Positions 9,731 through 20,210 of a stretch of 64,000 nt of DNA are shown piece after piece (position 1 is the first letter of the stretch; each line of letters begins with the position of its first letter). The notes beneath the pieces were generated by a model. That model had not been told where the DNA came from. It was given only the letters and a program-made list of their open reading frames with translations, and made no database searches. Source of the stretch: Fragilaria radians (lineage: Eukaryota; Bacillariophyta; Fragilariophyceae; Fragilariales; Fragilariaceae); assembly GCA_900642245.1 (NCBI GenBank), contig CAAAJI010000005.1, positions 489,756 through 553,755 of the forward strand. Direction: 5' to 3'. Both the position numbers and the translations under genes were made by a program.

Positions 9731-12041
9731 ATGTCATCATCGACTCCATTATATACGAAATCAACCACAATGGCTCCATCTATTGGAGTTTCTGAGAAGC
9801 TTCGTGAATTGACTGATGCTTCCGTCACGAGAATGATTTCAGTTGTTTCACCTGAAAAACAGGTAAGTTGTGCTGCCTAACGACAAGAATATCCGATAAA
9901 TTATCTGTTTACCCATTTTGACTTTTAATACCGCGTCTAGTGATTATTCTTTTCTTCATTTACTTATACTTTTGATGTTGAACTTTAGGATGGTAATATG
10001 GAATACAAACGACAAGTGCATCATGCTTCAACGTCACGTTTGCGATCACTAGCCACCCAAATGAGTTATCGCATTGATCAGGGTCATGGATGTTGTGTTT
10101 ATCGGATCGGTGTAGAAGACGGCGGATGCCACTCACTCTTAGACTATTCTTCTGTAGCTGAATCTGCAAAGGTTCTTGAATTCATTGCGCGAACGCTCAA
10201 TGCTGTTGTGACAAGTAGAAAGATGATCCAAGGAGAAATTGCATTGGATGAAAAGGGATCTCCTGTCAAATCATGTACAGAACCAACGGTCATCGAAGAG
10301 CCTCCTTTGCTTGGAAATGGGAGGGAAGATCTAGACTATGATGATGAAATCTCAGAAAAAAAGATCGAAGCAGCGAATGTTGCAAAACCTGAAGTTTTCA
10401 CTCGTTGTGACCTTACAATTCAACGTGTTGAGACTCATTTGCTTGATCCTTCTCCACTTTCACTAACTGAGATTGCAAGTTCTTACGTCGAAGGAGATTT
10501 TAAGGGAAACGACAAGCCTCGACCTGGCACTGACAAGTCTCAAACTATGAATTCCACCAAGAAAGATACCATCAAGATCCCTCAACCCAAAGAAGAAATG
10601 TCAGTGTCGGAGACGTTGTCAGCACGAAACATTCGAGTTGCAGTTGTTGGAAATGTTGATGCTGGAAAGTCAACCATGATTGGAACTCTCACGACTTCTC
10701 TCTTGGATGATGGACGTGGAAAAAGTCGAACCTCAATCATGAAACATCGACACGAAATCGAAAGTGGAAGAACGTCGACGGCCACCACGCATCTGATGGG
10801 ATTTCGCTCCTCAGGAGAGCCAATTGCTGGTCGTGATCAGATTCGAGCAAACAAACGGAAAACAGAGGATGAAGTTGCTCGTGAATCCTATCGCATTATC
10901 ACATTAATGGATTTGGCTGGACACGAAAAGTATCTTAAGACAACTATTCATGGAGTATCTTCTGGCATGGCAGATTACGCCCTTATTCTTGTTAACAGCC
11001 GCCATCCTCCTACTCACATGACGCAGCATCACCTTAATTTATGTTGTAGCTTTGGTATTCCCATCATAGTTTGTTTCACCAAAGTCGATGGTTGTCCAGA
11101 GCATGCCTACAAGACTTGTAAAAAAGAAGTTGTCAAGATGTTGCGCGCTGGAGATGTCGGGAAAAAGCCATTTGCTATTAGAAACGAAGAGGATATTGCG
11201 ACTTGTGTTGGTAAGCTTCACACCTTGGCTCCTTTAATTGATACTTCTTGCGTGACGGGGCAAGGCATTGATCTGATACAGAAGCTTCTATTTACCTTGC
11301 CTAAACGTCGGCGGCATGAGAAAAAGTTGAATCGTCCATTCGAATTTTTAGTTGAAGATATTTTTAATGTACCTGGAGTCGGAGCTGTAGTCTCTGGTTT
11401 CGTTAATGCAGGAGAACTTACAGTTGGAGCAAATAGTCATGTCTATGTCGGTCCAACTGACGACGGTACATTTTTAAAGACTGTGGCTAAATCTGCTCAC
11501 ATTGCTCGCATTAATACACACAGCGTCACTGCTGGTCAATCTGCTTGTTTGGCGTTTGCCTTGAATAAGGAACTACGTAAAAAGCTACGTCGTGGAATGG
11601 TCGTTCTTCGCGACTCTCCGACATCAACGAAAGAATTTGATGCTGAAATTTGTGTTCTAAAGGGCGAGGGTACTACGATTCGTCGTTCGTACCAGGCCTA
11701 CGTCCACATACTTAACGTAAGACAGAGTGCTTTTGCGCGTAAGATTGAAATTGTCAACCATACAACCATGGGTTTGCCTAAAGCAGTTGAAGGCGAGGGG
11801 GAAGAAGGCATTGTTCTGCGGCCTGGAAGTCGTGCTAAAGTTCGATTCGAATTCGCGAAACGACCTGTAAGTAATGTACATGAGTTATGGAATTGTTTAG
11901 GTCATTTTCACGTCAACTAATTAGTATTTTCAGGAATACATTCGTCCAGGAATGAGAATGCTCTTCCGTGATGGAAGGGTACGAGGAGTTGGTATCATTA
12001 CCGGTATCCCAAGTATTGCGGTTCCTGCAGTTAAAGTCTGA
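9731..12041 (+). CDS. GTPBP1/GTPBP2-type translational GTPase
   Basis: Three exons, 9731-9862, 9989-11866 and 11934-12041, all phase 0, about 705 residues. The start is the ATG at 9731; upstream in-frame codons are not ATG. The G domain is complete: P-loop GNVDAGKS (265-272), then RHKHEIESGRTS-like switch sequence (HRHEIESGRTSTATT), DLAGHEKYLKTT (from 352) and TKVD (408-411). EF-Tu-like domains 2 and 3 follow, with FEFLVEDIFNVPGVGAVVSG. The last small exon encodes the closing strand with LFRDGRVRGVG. GTPBP1/2 are eEF1A-related GTPases linked to ribosome rescue and mRNA surveillance in animals. Length and motif order fit (human GTPBP1 is about 670 residues). GTPBP1 and GTPBP2 cannot be told apart here. 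Confidence 0.9.
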
Positions 12042-12250
12042 TGTAGATTGTTTGCAGATTTTTATTCTTTCCAGGATTTTTTAATAATGTTAATCTATGG
12101 TCTTAGTTAGTATGGTATTTTTAGTTTTCGAAATAGTGTCTCTTAAGTTGAATGTATTTCAAAAAGAGTAATTTTTTTCTTTTCGTAAGATGGTTTGAAG
12201 TGACCGGCACACAAGAACACCAATTGAATAAATTAAGTATCATTCAAGCA

Positions 12251-12949
12251 TTATGAGCGATTGCAATTTATCAACGCTTTTGCCCTTTCTTCGAATCGTT
12301 TGACACGTTCCTCGTCAAAGGAAAATTGATAGGGGTCTCCAAATTTATAGTCCTGAAGAACATAACGACGTTTCTTTTCTCCTGAACGCAAAAAATGGAG
12401 ATATATTGACAGGTCCCGTTCTACCCAAGGATCTCGGTCTAGACACGAGGCATCGGAATCGAAATTCTCTCGAAGGTGCATATGGTAATAATTGACCCTA
12501 GATTCCAATTCATCTTCACGGTCCACAGGAGGTTGAAAGCTTCCAGAGAAATCGCCATTTTCTAGCTGTTGCTTTTGCTTCTTCTCCATGGCCCTAAATC
12601 CCGCTTCATCATGTTCGTTTCCAGGGAGCATCAAACGGATGGATCGTAAACATGTCCTAAACAGACACTTGGAAAGATAGCTAGCTTCCATGAGAAGATA
12701 TCGCCTTTCTTCGTTTCTCCAGACTTCATCCTTGCCTTTGATATCGTCTTTTTCTGACGACGATGGATCTACCGACAATGGTGTCCAACTATTACTCTCC
12801 TTCTGTGCTGATTTGAAATAGGCCTCTACTGCGGCGTTACGTTCTGCAAGATTACGACGATTGGACGGTAGAAGTCGTTTATGTTTTCCATCAGAGGAAC
12901 TAGCAATCCTTCGAATCACAATTACGCGAGAAAGAGATGAGCGAAACAT
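12251..12949 (-). CDS. Hypothetical protein, possible mitochondrial LYR-motif protein
   Basis: A single exon of 232 residues, starting at the first ATG in frame (12949). The N-terminus (MFRSSLSRVIVIRRIASSS) is rich in Arg, Ser and hydrophobics without acids, like a mitochondrial presequence. In the middle, LSKCLFRTCLRSIRLM resembles the L-(Y/F)-R opening helix of complex-I LYR (LYRM) proteins, which assist Fe-S and respiratory complex assembly in mitochondria. The C-terminal half is highly charged and unrecognised. The gene is convergent with the GTPBP1-type gene, 209 bases away. The LYR call is tentative; the reading frame itself looks real. Confidence 0.55.
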   Translation of the reverse strand: MFRSSLSRVIVIRRIASSSDGKHKRLLPSNRRNLAERNAAVEAYFKSAQKESNSWTPLSVDPSSSEKDDIKGKDEVWRNEERRYLLMEASYLSKCLFRTCLRSIRLMLPGNEHDEAGFRAMEKKQKQQLENGDFSGSFQPPVDREDELESRVNYYHMHLRENFDSDASCLDRDPWVERDLSIYLHFLRSGEKKRRYVLQDYKFGDPYQFSFDEERVKRFEERAKALINCNRS

Positions 12950-14624
12950 CTTCACGGGCTTGTGATTTGGGCTTGAATTGACGTTATAAAGTTGAATACA
13001 TACTGACTAATTACGCTAGAAATTCTTTCCTTGTATGGTTGTGACAATTAAAATAGAAACACTTCTATTTTGAAGAACAAAACATAAACAGCTTGATTAG
13101 ATTCCTGATTATTTGTAGATAAGAAGTAATTCAAAACTTTAGACCTCTGAATTTATAAATTAAGAAAGTCAGAATGGTTAGCAAAAAATAAGAAAACCAC
13201 TTAAATTCAAATAAATTGCCTTCAAGTTTCAAGTTAAATTTAGAAGGAAAGTGTCATTGATCGGCGAAACAAGTCAGAATGAAGAAAAGGCTATGATAAA
13301 CAAAGCAAACTCATATTGCAGACCTTCCAGTTCAGGCTTTATTCTGCTACCTGTATCTGCTTTTCAATCAGAACTTGCCATTTGACATTCATTTGAAGCA
13401 TGATTTTGCAGGAAAAAAACATTACGATTGGATTGATAAAAGTTTGAATGGAGACACTTAAAATCAGCAGAATCAATCAGTATTGAATGAAGGAAAATGC
13501 TTTGAAGAGTACTGGTGTATCAGTGTTACTCTTCATGTCTGTTAGTCAAATTCATCCTACCAGCATCTCTTGTATCCTTTGAGTATGTATTATATAATAC
13601 ATACAATGCTACTATTTATAAATGTTAAGTTCAGGGTTTGCTATCCATTAATGGAAGTAGAACTACATTTTCAATATTTTTAACTGCCATAACCTAACGA
13701 ATGAGTGAAACTGCTAGTATTTACACAAAATGACTTTCAGGTTGTGAGCAATCATTAGTCTATCAATAGTTTAAATAAAATAGCATGCATGTTTGTTTGG
13801 TGTCAGAGTCACCCCTTAGTGTTGGCACTAGAAACAAGAGGATATAAATATTCTATTTAGTTACACATTTATTCACAGGCAGTAATAGTTTTATTGTCAA
13901 TTAACAAAACTTGGATGAAACTAGAATATTTGATCAACCAAAGTTTACATTTGCTTGTATATGGAAAGAAGTCACCCAAAGAATGGTCTCACTGCTGTAA
14001 CAACAGCCTTCACAACATTGCTGATTGTTGAACCACACACATCCATAAAATTATTCTAGATTCATTGGAACAGTACTTTTGCAATGCAAATTAGGTTAGA
14101 AGAAATTGGTTTACTAGAAGCATACTGTGCGTTTGAAGGATCGTCTTCAACATTTGCAATTGCCAGGAAAATGGGAGCAAGAGGAGTTGTCTCTGATTTC
14201 ATCAAAATGAAGATTTGGGGCCTGGTCTGTTCTAAGAAGGTTACAAAGATTAATGCAGTCTCGGCCAAGGCTCTAAGATAAGATTGGGTGATTTTGGGCA
14301 AGAACCTTGAAGTGTTCTAATGAAAGGAGAAAATTATGCCTTATTGCCTATTCCATTTGAAACCATATTTTTGTTTGCTCCAGCGAGGATGGTCATAACT
14401 TTAACTACTTCCTGAATGATATTGAAAATGCTGAAGTCTCCCATTAGAATAGGAGCAGCTAGTCCTATTCCTCGTGAGTATAACGAGTCATACAGTAACC
14501 ATACAGTTTCATTATGGTTTGTGACTTTCCGTGAAAAATCTTTTGAGAAAATCCTATCCTCAAGAATACTCTCGTCAGTCAACAAGTATCTAGCAAGCCA
14601 ACAGAAAGATACATCAAGATCAAA
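12950..14624. other. Intergenic, AT-rich, possibly with element debris
   Basis: No supported gene. Frames of 60-83 codons at 14062-14628 run in several directions without a domain. A GGATATAAATATTC TATA-like stretch near 13840-13853 follows a TGTTGGCACTAG string, which could be a relic LTR promoter, but no second copy was seen. Confidence 0.3.
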
Positions 14625-15584
14625 ATGAAGCCGACAGCTTTCATTGTTATCCTTCTCGCAGCCCTTTCGAACGCATATTCTCCCAGTACGTCTTTTTTAC
14701 TATGAATAATGATTCTTCTCTGGCTCCGACGTCTTACAATTCTTGACATACTATGTTTTGTGGTTCCAATACAATTTCGTACGTCCGATGGCAAAATTAT
14801 TGTTGTCTTCTCCAAATTGGCAATGTGTCTACATATAATTGCATATTCTACAATCTTCAGTTGGTACACCCAAAAAGGCTGCCTCGTTGTTTGATTTGAA
14901 GAATGCAGCAATGGGGGCTATCGTCGCTGCGAGTCTTGCTTCTGGAATTGCAACAACTCCTGCCTCTGCCATTGATTCTCAATTTGGATCATTCGGATCG
15001 ACAACTTTCGTTGCCGAAAAGGTAGTCCGTGAGGGAATTTATCGAGAGTATGAAGTAGAACTCCCCGATCAGCAGCAGTTGGATGATGCCCAATCAACCT
15101 TCAAATCCGCCAAGGAAACCAAATCTAAGAAAGGTACGCATTTTTTGATTTATCGCTGATTTGTAGACATGCTACATGCAGCTTAATAGTATGGGATGAC
15201 TGTTGCAAGGATGCTTCTTGAAACGATTCGAAGTTTTCATGCACCTTCTTTACATGATTGAACAAAATGTACACATTCCTTTATTATTATTGCATTTCTA
15301 CACGCATCTTTTTTGAGACTCTCAATTGTGTTTTGCACCTCTCCCCACTACGGATCAATTCAGGTAAATATACGGCTCTTCTCGCGATTCTGGTGGTGGG
15401 TTCCTTTGTCATTCCCATGGCACAATATTTTTGGTATGTTCGAGATGATGATTCTACAGAACGTTTCTTCAACGAACCCCCTTCATCGGCACCTACGAAA
15501 CGAGGTGGTGCTCCCATGAAACGTGGAGGTAAGAAGCAGCCTACTCCTGCTCCCGAACCACCCAAAAAGAAGGGATGGTTCTAA
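14625..15584 (+). CDS. Plastid thylakoid-targeted single-span membrane protein, unrecognised
   Basis: Three exons, 14625-14685, 14861-15133 and 15364-15584 (introns 175 and 230 bases), 184 residues. Each junction restores frame. A short signal peptide ends SNA-YSPS, an ASAFAP-like plastid entry site. A second hydrophobic segment (AAMGAIVAASLASG) ends TPASA, a thylakoid-lumen-type cleavage signal. The mature part has an acidic and amphipathic region (about 60-108), one membrane helix (about 113-135, ALLAILVVGSFVIPMAQYFW), and a basic Pro-rich tail ending PKKKGWF. Import into the thylakoid with the tail on the stromal side is inferred. Size and layout would suit a small photosystem-associated or assembly subunit, but I recognise no family. 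Its introns are the longest among the placed ones up to here. Confidence 0.72.
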
Positions 15585-15973
15585 ATATCTGCAGCATAAA
15601 GATTATTTAGAAACGTCGCATATGATTGGAACGTCCATTAGGCACTAATTGTATTCCATTTATTATTCCATTGTAATAATGTATGTCAAGTCGATAATTC
15701 TTTCCTTTCAGTTAAAAGTAAAGTATTTGTTTGATGCAGGCTTTAAATTTCATGAATTATCAATCTTCCGTTAGGTATTAACAGTCCATCCCAAGAGGCA
15801 CAAAGAGTGATTCCCGTCTATTGACGTATCCCCTTAAGGCTGAGGGCAATTCGATTCACAGTTCATAATTGCTCGACCACATGTCCTAGGCCATGTAACA
15901 AACTTTTCGAAGAAGAAACTGCAGTCTTTGATTGCTGGTAAGCATTCTTCAAATGCCTTTACATTGCCAAAAA
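15585..15973. other. Intergenic spacer
   Basis: 3' region of the thylakoid protein gene and the spacer to the small minus-strand membrane protein. Nothing further recognised. Confidence 0.4.
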
Positions 15974-16177
15974 TTACATTTTTCGATGATGGGAAGGAGA
16001 TAAGATGTTAGTTAATTCCCGCTGCAGGAAACTGAAAAATGATTTGTTATCCCAATTCGGAATGGAACTACTGACCATGAGGAAAACCCAAATGCCGGCA
16101 CAGAAGAAAGCAACCGGCCAAGCAATGCATACCAACAGTATTAACCAAATGAGAAAGTAACATGGATTTCCGGCCAT
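15974..16177 (-). CDS. Small hydrophobic protein (67 residues), hypothetical
   Basis: Starts MAGNPCYFLIWLILL and forms one long hydrophobic stretch (about 8-34), then a polar tail. The NPC...W...L..IAWPVAFFCAG pattern looks like a conserved micro-membrane protein rather than random sequence. A GT-AG pair could remove 44 bases (16075-16032) and end the protein at about 41 residues, but that would be shorter than every other intron here. Function unknown. Confidence 0.4.
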   Translation of the reverse strand: MAGNPCYFLIWLILLVCIAWPVAFFCAGIWVFLMVSSSIPNWDNKSFFSFLQRELTNILSPSHHRKM

Positions 16178-17830
16178 GATTGTTTATCACTTAAGATGTT
16201 ATTCACAACGTCAAATCTCGGAAAATGAGATGTGCGGAAGTGTCTCCTGAAGTTGATTCATGGATTCAAAAAATAGCTAATTGTCATGTGAAATTATTGA
16301 TTCCGCAACAGGACGTGCTTGATATACCAAAAGTACTCACACTAGAAAGTAACAGATTGAGGGATGGATTATAACATCGGCGATTTGTCGAGCATCCAAA
16401 ATAGTGAGGATATACTCAAATATTTAAAAGCAAACCCTGAAATCTCATATAATTCTACTAAACCTCCCCAAACCAAGATGACACTTCTCGATCGCTTTTT
16501 TTCAATCAGTTTTTGTGTAGCTCTATACGGAGAAAAACTTTCTTCACATTCAATCATGGATCAACGCAGCAGCTTGCATCGAGTTTACTTTGCTGAAATT
16601 TATTCTGCCGGTTAACTTTTTTTCGTTTCTTTTCTCCCTGAATATTTACGTAATCATGAATAGAGTTTTAGTAAATCTTCACAGTTTTATTTGATCTGCT
16701 TTGCAATAATTGCGGGAATTCATAGCGGCGCTCTCAAATTGTCACAATCTCCATTGTGAACAAAGTGTTGAATAAAGCAATATAAGAAATAAAGCATATT
16801 GCTCAATTATTGTAAATTAAATTGACTGGCATAACGCTGAAAACGCTCTTCCTCCCCCCTTTTTGAACAAGCAAAGTTGATATGGAATTTCCATTATACA
16901 TAAAGGCTGGCACTAGGGTCTACATACACAATCGGTCATAAAGGTAAATAATTTGAATGGGATAGAACTGCTCCTGAAATTTCGGATAGAGTTATAGAGA
17001 CTACAATATTTCCTTCAACATGATGTAGGGTTAGAAGTATTTTGAGGTAGAAATGGCATCATATCTTAGTAATAACAAGACTGTTTCTTACATTTATAGG
17101 TGATGCTAAGTTCTTAAAGCTTTTCAGTATGTGATTCCTCGAATAGTTATAAACAGCATGAAATTTGGTATTTCAAACTGACGAATCGATACCTCTCAAT
17201 ATGTAACCTACTTCTTCCGATTACCCAATAATTCCCTCTATCTAAATTTTAATTCTTTGCCCTGCTTCAGAGAACGAAAAAATCTCTATCTCAGAGACAA
17301 TTACCCATAGTGGTTGGATCCGAAAATGTTGCGATCTTTTTTAGGTAAAATGGTGAGGTTATCCAGGATAAGAAGCAAAACTTAACAACCTGTCATCATG
17401 GACCTCAATTCTTCTTTCTTCATCCTTATCTCTTTACGGGTGGTAATCCAAAAGGTTGGATTTCTCTTATTTTTACAAAGAAAACATTGCTTAAACGGTT
17501 TCTCTGTTATCTAAAAGGAATAAACTGAGGATCGCCTTCAATCTTTTTCCTATACCTTAGCTGCAGCTCAATCAGCAAAATCATTGCCCTTACATCTTTT
17601 GACCAGACAAAATTCCATATTTCCCCTGCTGCTCCTAACACCAATCAAGAAAACCAACTATGTGTACGATGACTAATCTAAATCAATGATCTTTAGAAAC
17701 TATGCTTACTCCAGGCTAGCAACAATGGGGATCCTTCAAAATCACTATTCACCATATATTCTTCACCTATCAGCCATATCTACTTTGAAGCTAATTAACA
17801 AATGTAAATGATGAAGATAAGAAAAAAGGA
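16178..17830. other. AT-rich region upstream of the gypsy remnant
   Basis: No intact gene. It probably includes decayed 5' parts (LTR, gag) of the following retroelement, since pol begins abruptly near 17840. I could not define an LTR. An 83-codon frame at 16364-16615 has no domain. Confidence 0.35.
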
Positions 17831-17839
17831 TCTTGTTTC

Positions 17840-20210
17840 ATGAACCCTTGTGATCTACTTGTCAAGAATGCCCCTATGTCGATTCTTGATACCAAATACA
17901 AAAAGGCAAACATAGATGACACCATCAAATCACTTAAACATCTAAGTGGAATGCAACAACAACAGTTGAAAGCATTATTTTACAAATTTGAACATTTGTT
18001 TGATGGAACACTTGACGACTGGAACACAGATCCAGTAAGCTTAAGCTTAAAGAAGCTGTTGAACCTTTTTAACTACCGACGTTTCCAGTTCCAAAGATAC
18101 ATGAGGACACTCTTAAAAGGGAAATACAACGCCTGTGCGACTTAGGAGTTTTAAAGCCCCAAGTAGCCTCAGAATATCAATCTCCATCTTTTATCATTCC
18201 GAAAAAGAATGGAACGGTTAGAGTCGTATCTGACTTCAGAGTTTTGAATTCAAAACTTCAAAGTGTTGCCTTCCCTATTCCTAGAATGCAGGACATACTA
18301 ACTAGCTTAAATGGATTCACCTTTGCAACATCCATTGACCTAAACATGGGTTACTATACCATACGCTTAACGCCACAGGCTCAAAAGCTATGTATAATCG
18401 TGTTTCCATGGGGGAAATACTCCTACTTACGATTCCCAATGGGAGTTGCTAACTCACAAGATATTTTTTAAAGCAAAATGGTTGGACTTGACTTTGTCAG
18501 AGCTTATCTAGATGATATTCTAGTAGCCACAAAGGGTTCTTATCAAAAACATCTACTAAACTTAGAACAAGTTTTAAACATTTTGAAAAATGTACTTTTG
18601 CTACGCAAGAGCTTGGATACCTAGGCTATCTGGTTACAACAGCCAGAATTTGCCCACTTCCTTCTAAGGTGGAAGCGATATTACAGCTTAATGCGCCTAA
18701 CACCTTAAAGCAACTGCGCTCGTTCTTGGGCCTTGTTAACTGCTACCGTGATATGTGGGAGCGAAGGTCGCATCTGCTCACACCTTTAACAGAGGTTACA
18801 AAAGTACCTCGTGGTAGTAAGACTTTCAAATGGACAGAGGCTCAAGACAAAGCCTTCCATGAAGTCAAGAAGGTCATTACACAGAATGCCTTACTTAGAT
18901 TCCCTGACTTTAATAAAGTCTTTGACATACATACTGATGCCTCAGATTCTCAACTGGGGTGAGTCATTAGTCAAGAGGGACATNNNNNNNNNNNNNNNNN
19001 NNNNNNNNNNNNNNNNNNNNNNNNNNNNNNNNNNNNNNNNNNNNNNNNNNNNNNNNNNNNNNNNNNNNNNNNNNNNNNNNNNNNNNNNNNNNNNNNNNNN
19101 NNNNNNNNNNNNNNNNNNNNNNNNNNNNNNNNNNNNNNNNNNNNNNNNNNNNNNNNNNNNNNNNNNNNNNNNNNNNNNNNNNNNNNNNNNNNNNNNNNNN
19201 NNNNNNNNNGAAAACTTAACAAGATTGACTACAGTGTCTAAGTCTCCGCACATACAAAGATGGCACTGGACCATTGAAGAATTTGGTCCAACCATAGAGT
19301 ATATCAAAGGACCACACAATGTGGTAGCTGATGCTCTAAGCAGATTAGATACTGAGGTATCATCAACAACTTCAAGCTCAAAGCAAATAGCTGAGCTTTA
19401 TGAAAACACGGATGATAAGAGTCTACAAGAATTAGACTATCCATTGAGTACTCAAATCATAGCTGAACATCAGCGTAAAGATCAAACGCTGATGCAGCAT
19501 CAAACACATCATCCGGAGTATTTCTCCAAATCAGTTGATGGACATAATGTCATTCTCTTTAACATTAAGATGTACATACCTAAGACACTTAGGAAAACAA
19601 TCTTAATTGGTACCATATGGCTTTATAACATCCAGGTCTCCAAAGAACAGAACAAACAATACGTTCACATCTGGTATGGCCAGGACTCAGCGGTGATGTT
19701 GAAAAACACATCAAAAGCTGTCACCAATGTAAAAAGTGTAAAAATCCCCGTAAGAAATACGGACACCTATCTTTAAATTATCAAGATCCATGGTCGCATA
19801 TTTTAGCCAATTGCGCCTGGGCTATTTGCTCAACAGTACACACTGTACTAAATGCTACACCAGAACAAAAAGTCTTTGGAAGAGGTATGCTATTTGATTT
19901 ATCTTTTACTACTGAGTATAAAGAAATAAAAAAAAAGCAAGCAAGAGGCCTCAGATGTCAGCGCAAAAGAAGAAACCTCTAAATGAGTTAAACATGAATA
20001 TCAGGTGAATGATCAAGTATTACTTGACAGAGGGATACTTCAAAGGAAGTTAAGTCCAAAACGAGATGGACCGTACCATGTAGTACAAGTTTATTCAAAA
20101 GTACCCTTAAGATACGAAAAGATATCTACGTACAGCGCGTGTCTATACGCAGATGCGTTCCGTACGTAATTGCACCGTTAGAGGAAGCAAATGTCGTGAG
20201 GTGACGTAGA
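17840..20210 (+). mobile_element. Defective Ty3/gypsy LTR-retrotransposon pol remnant
   Basis: Reading several frames in order gives the N-terminal pol segment (HLFDGTLDDWNTDPVS), reverse transcriptase (PSFIIPKKNGTVRVVSDFR, NMGYYTIRL, YLDDILVA), the connection (LRSFLGLVNCYRDMWERRSH), RNase H (FDIHTDASDSQLG before a gap and NVVADALSRLD after it), and the integrase zinc-finger region. Damage includes a frameshift near 18045, a stop at 18469-18471 in RT, a small deletion/frameshift near 18590 and frameshifts near 19610. A large internal deletion near 19790 removes the integrase catalytic core, joining the DPW segment to the AWAICSTVHTVLNATPEQ segment. The element cannot be autonomous. LTRs were not found with confidence; 20200-20560 might be 3' LTR. 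Confidence 0.9.
18984..19209. other. Assembly gap (226 N)
   Basis: A run of N inside the RNase H region of the gypsy element. Gaps here are expected when repeats collapse, and the true length may differ. Confidence 0.99.

Noticed and set aside
18811..19776. A 321-codon frame crossing the N gap
   Set aside because: It begins in a wrong frame of the gypsy RNase H region and is joined only by unknown bases; the real signal is the defective element.
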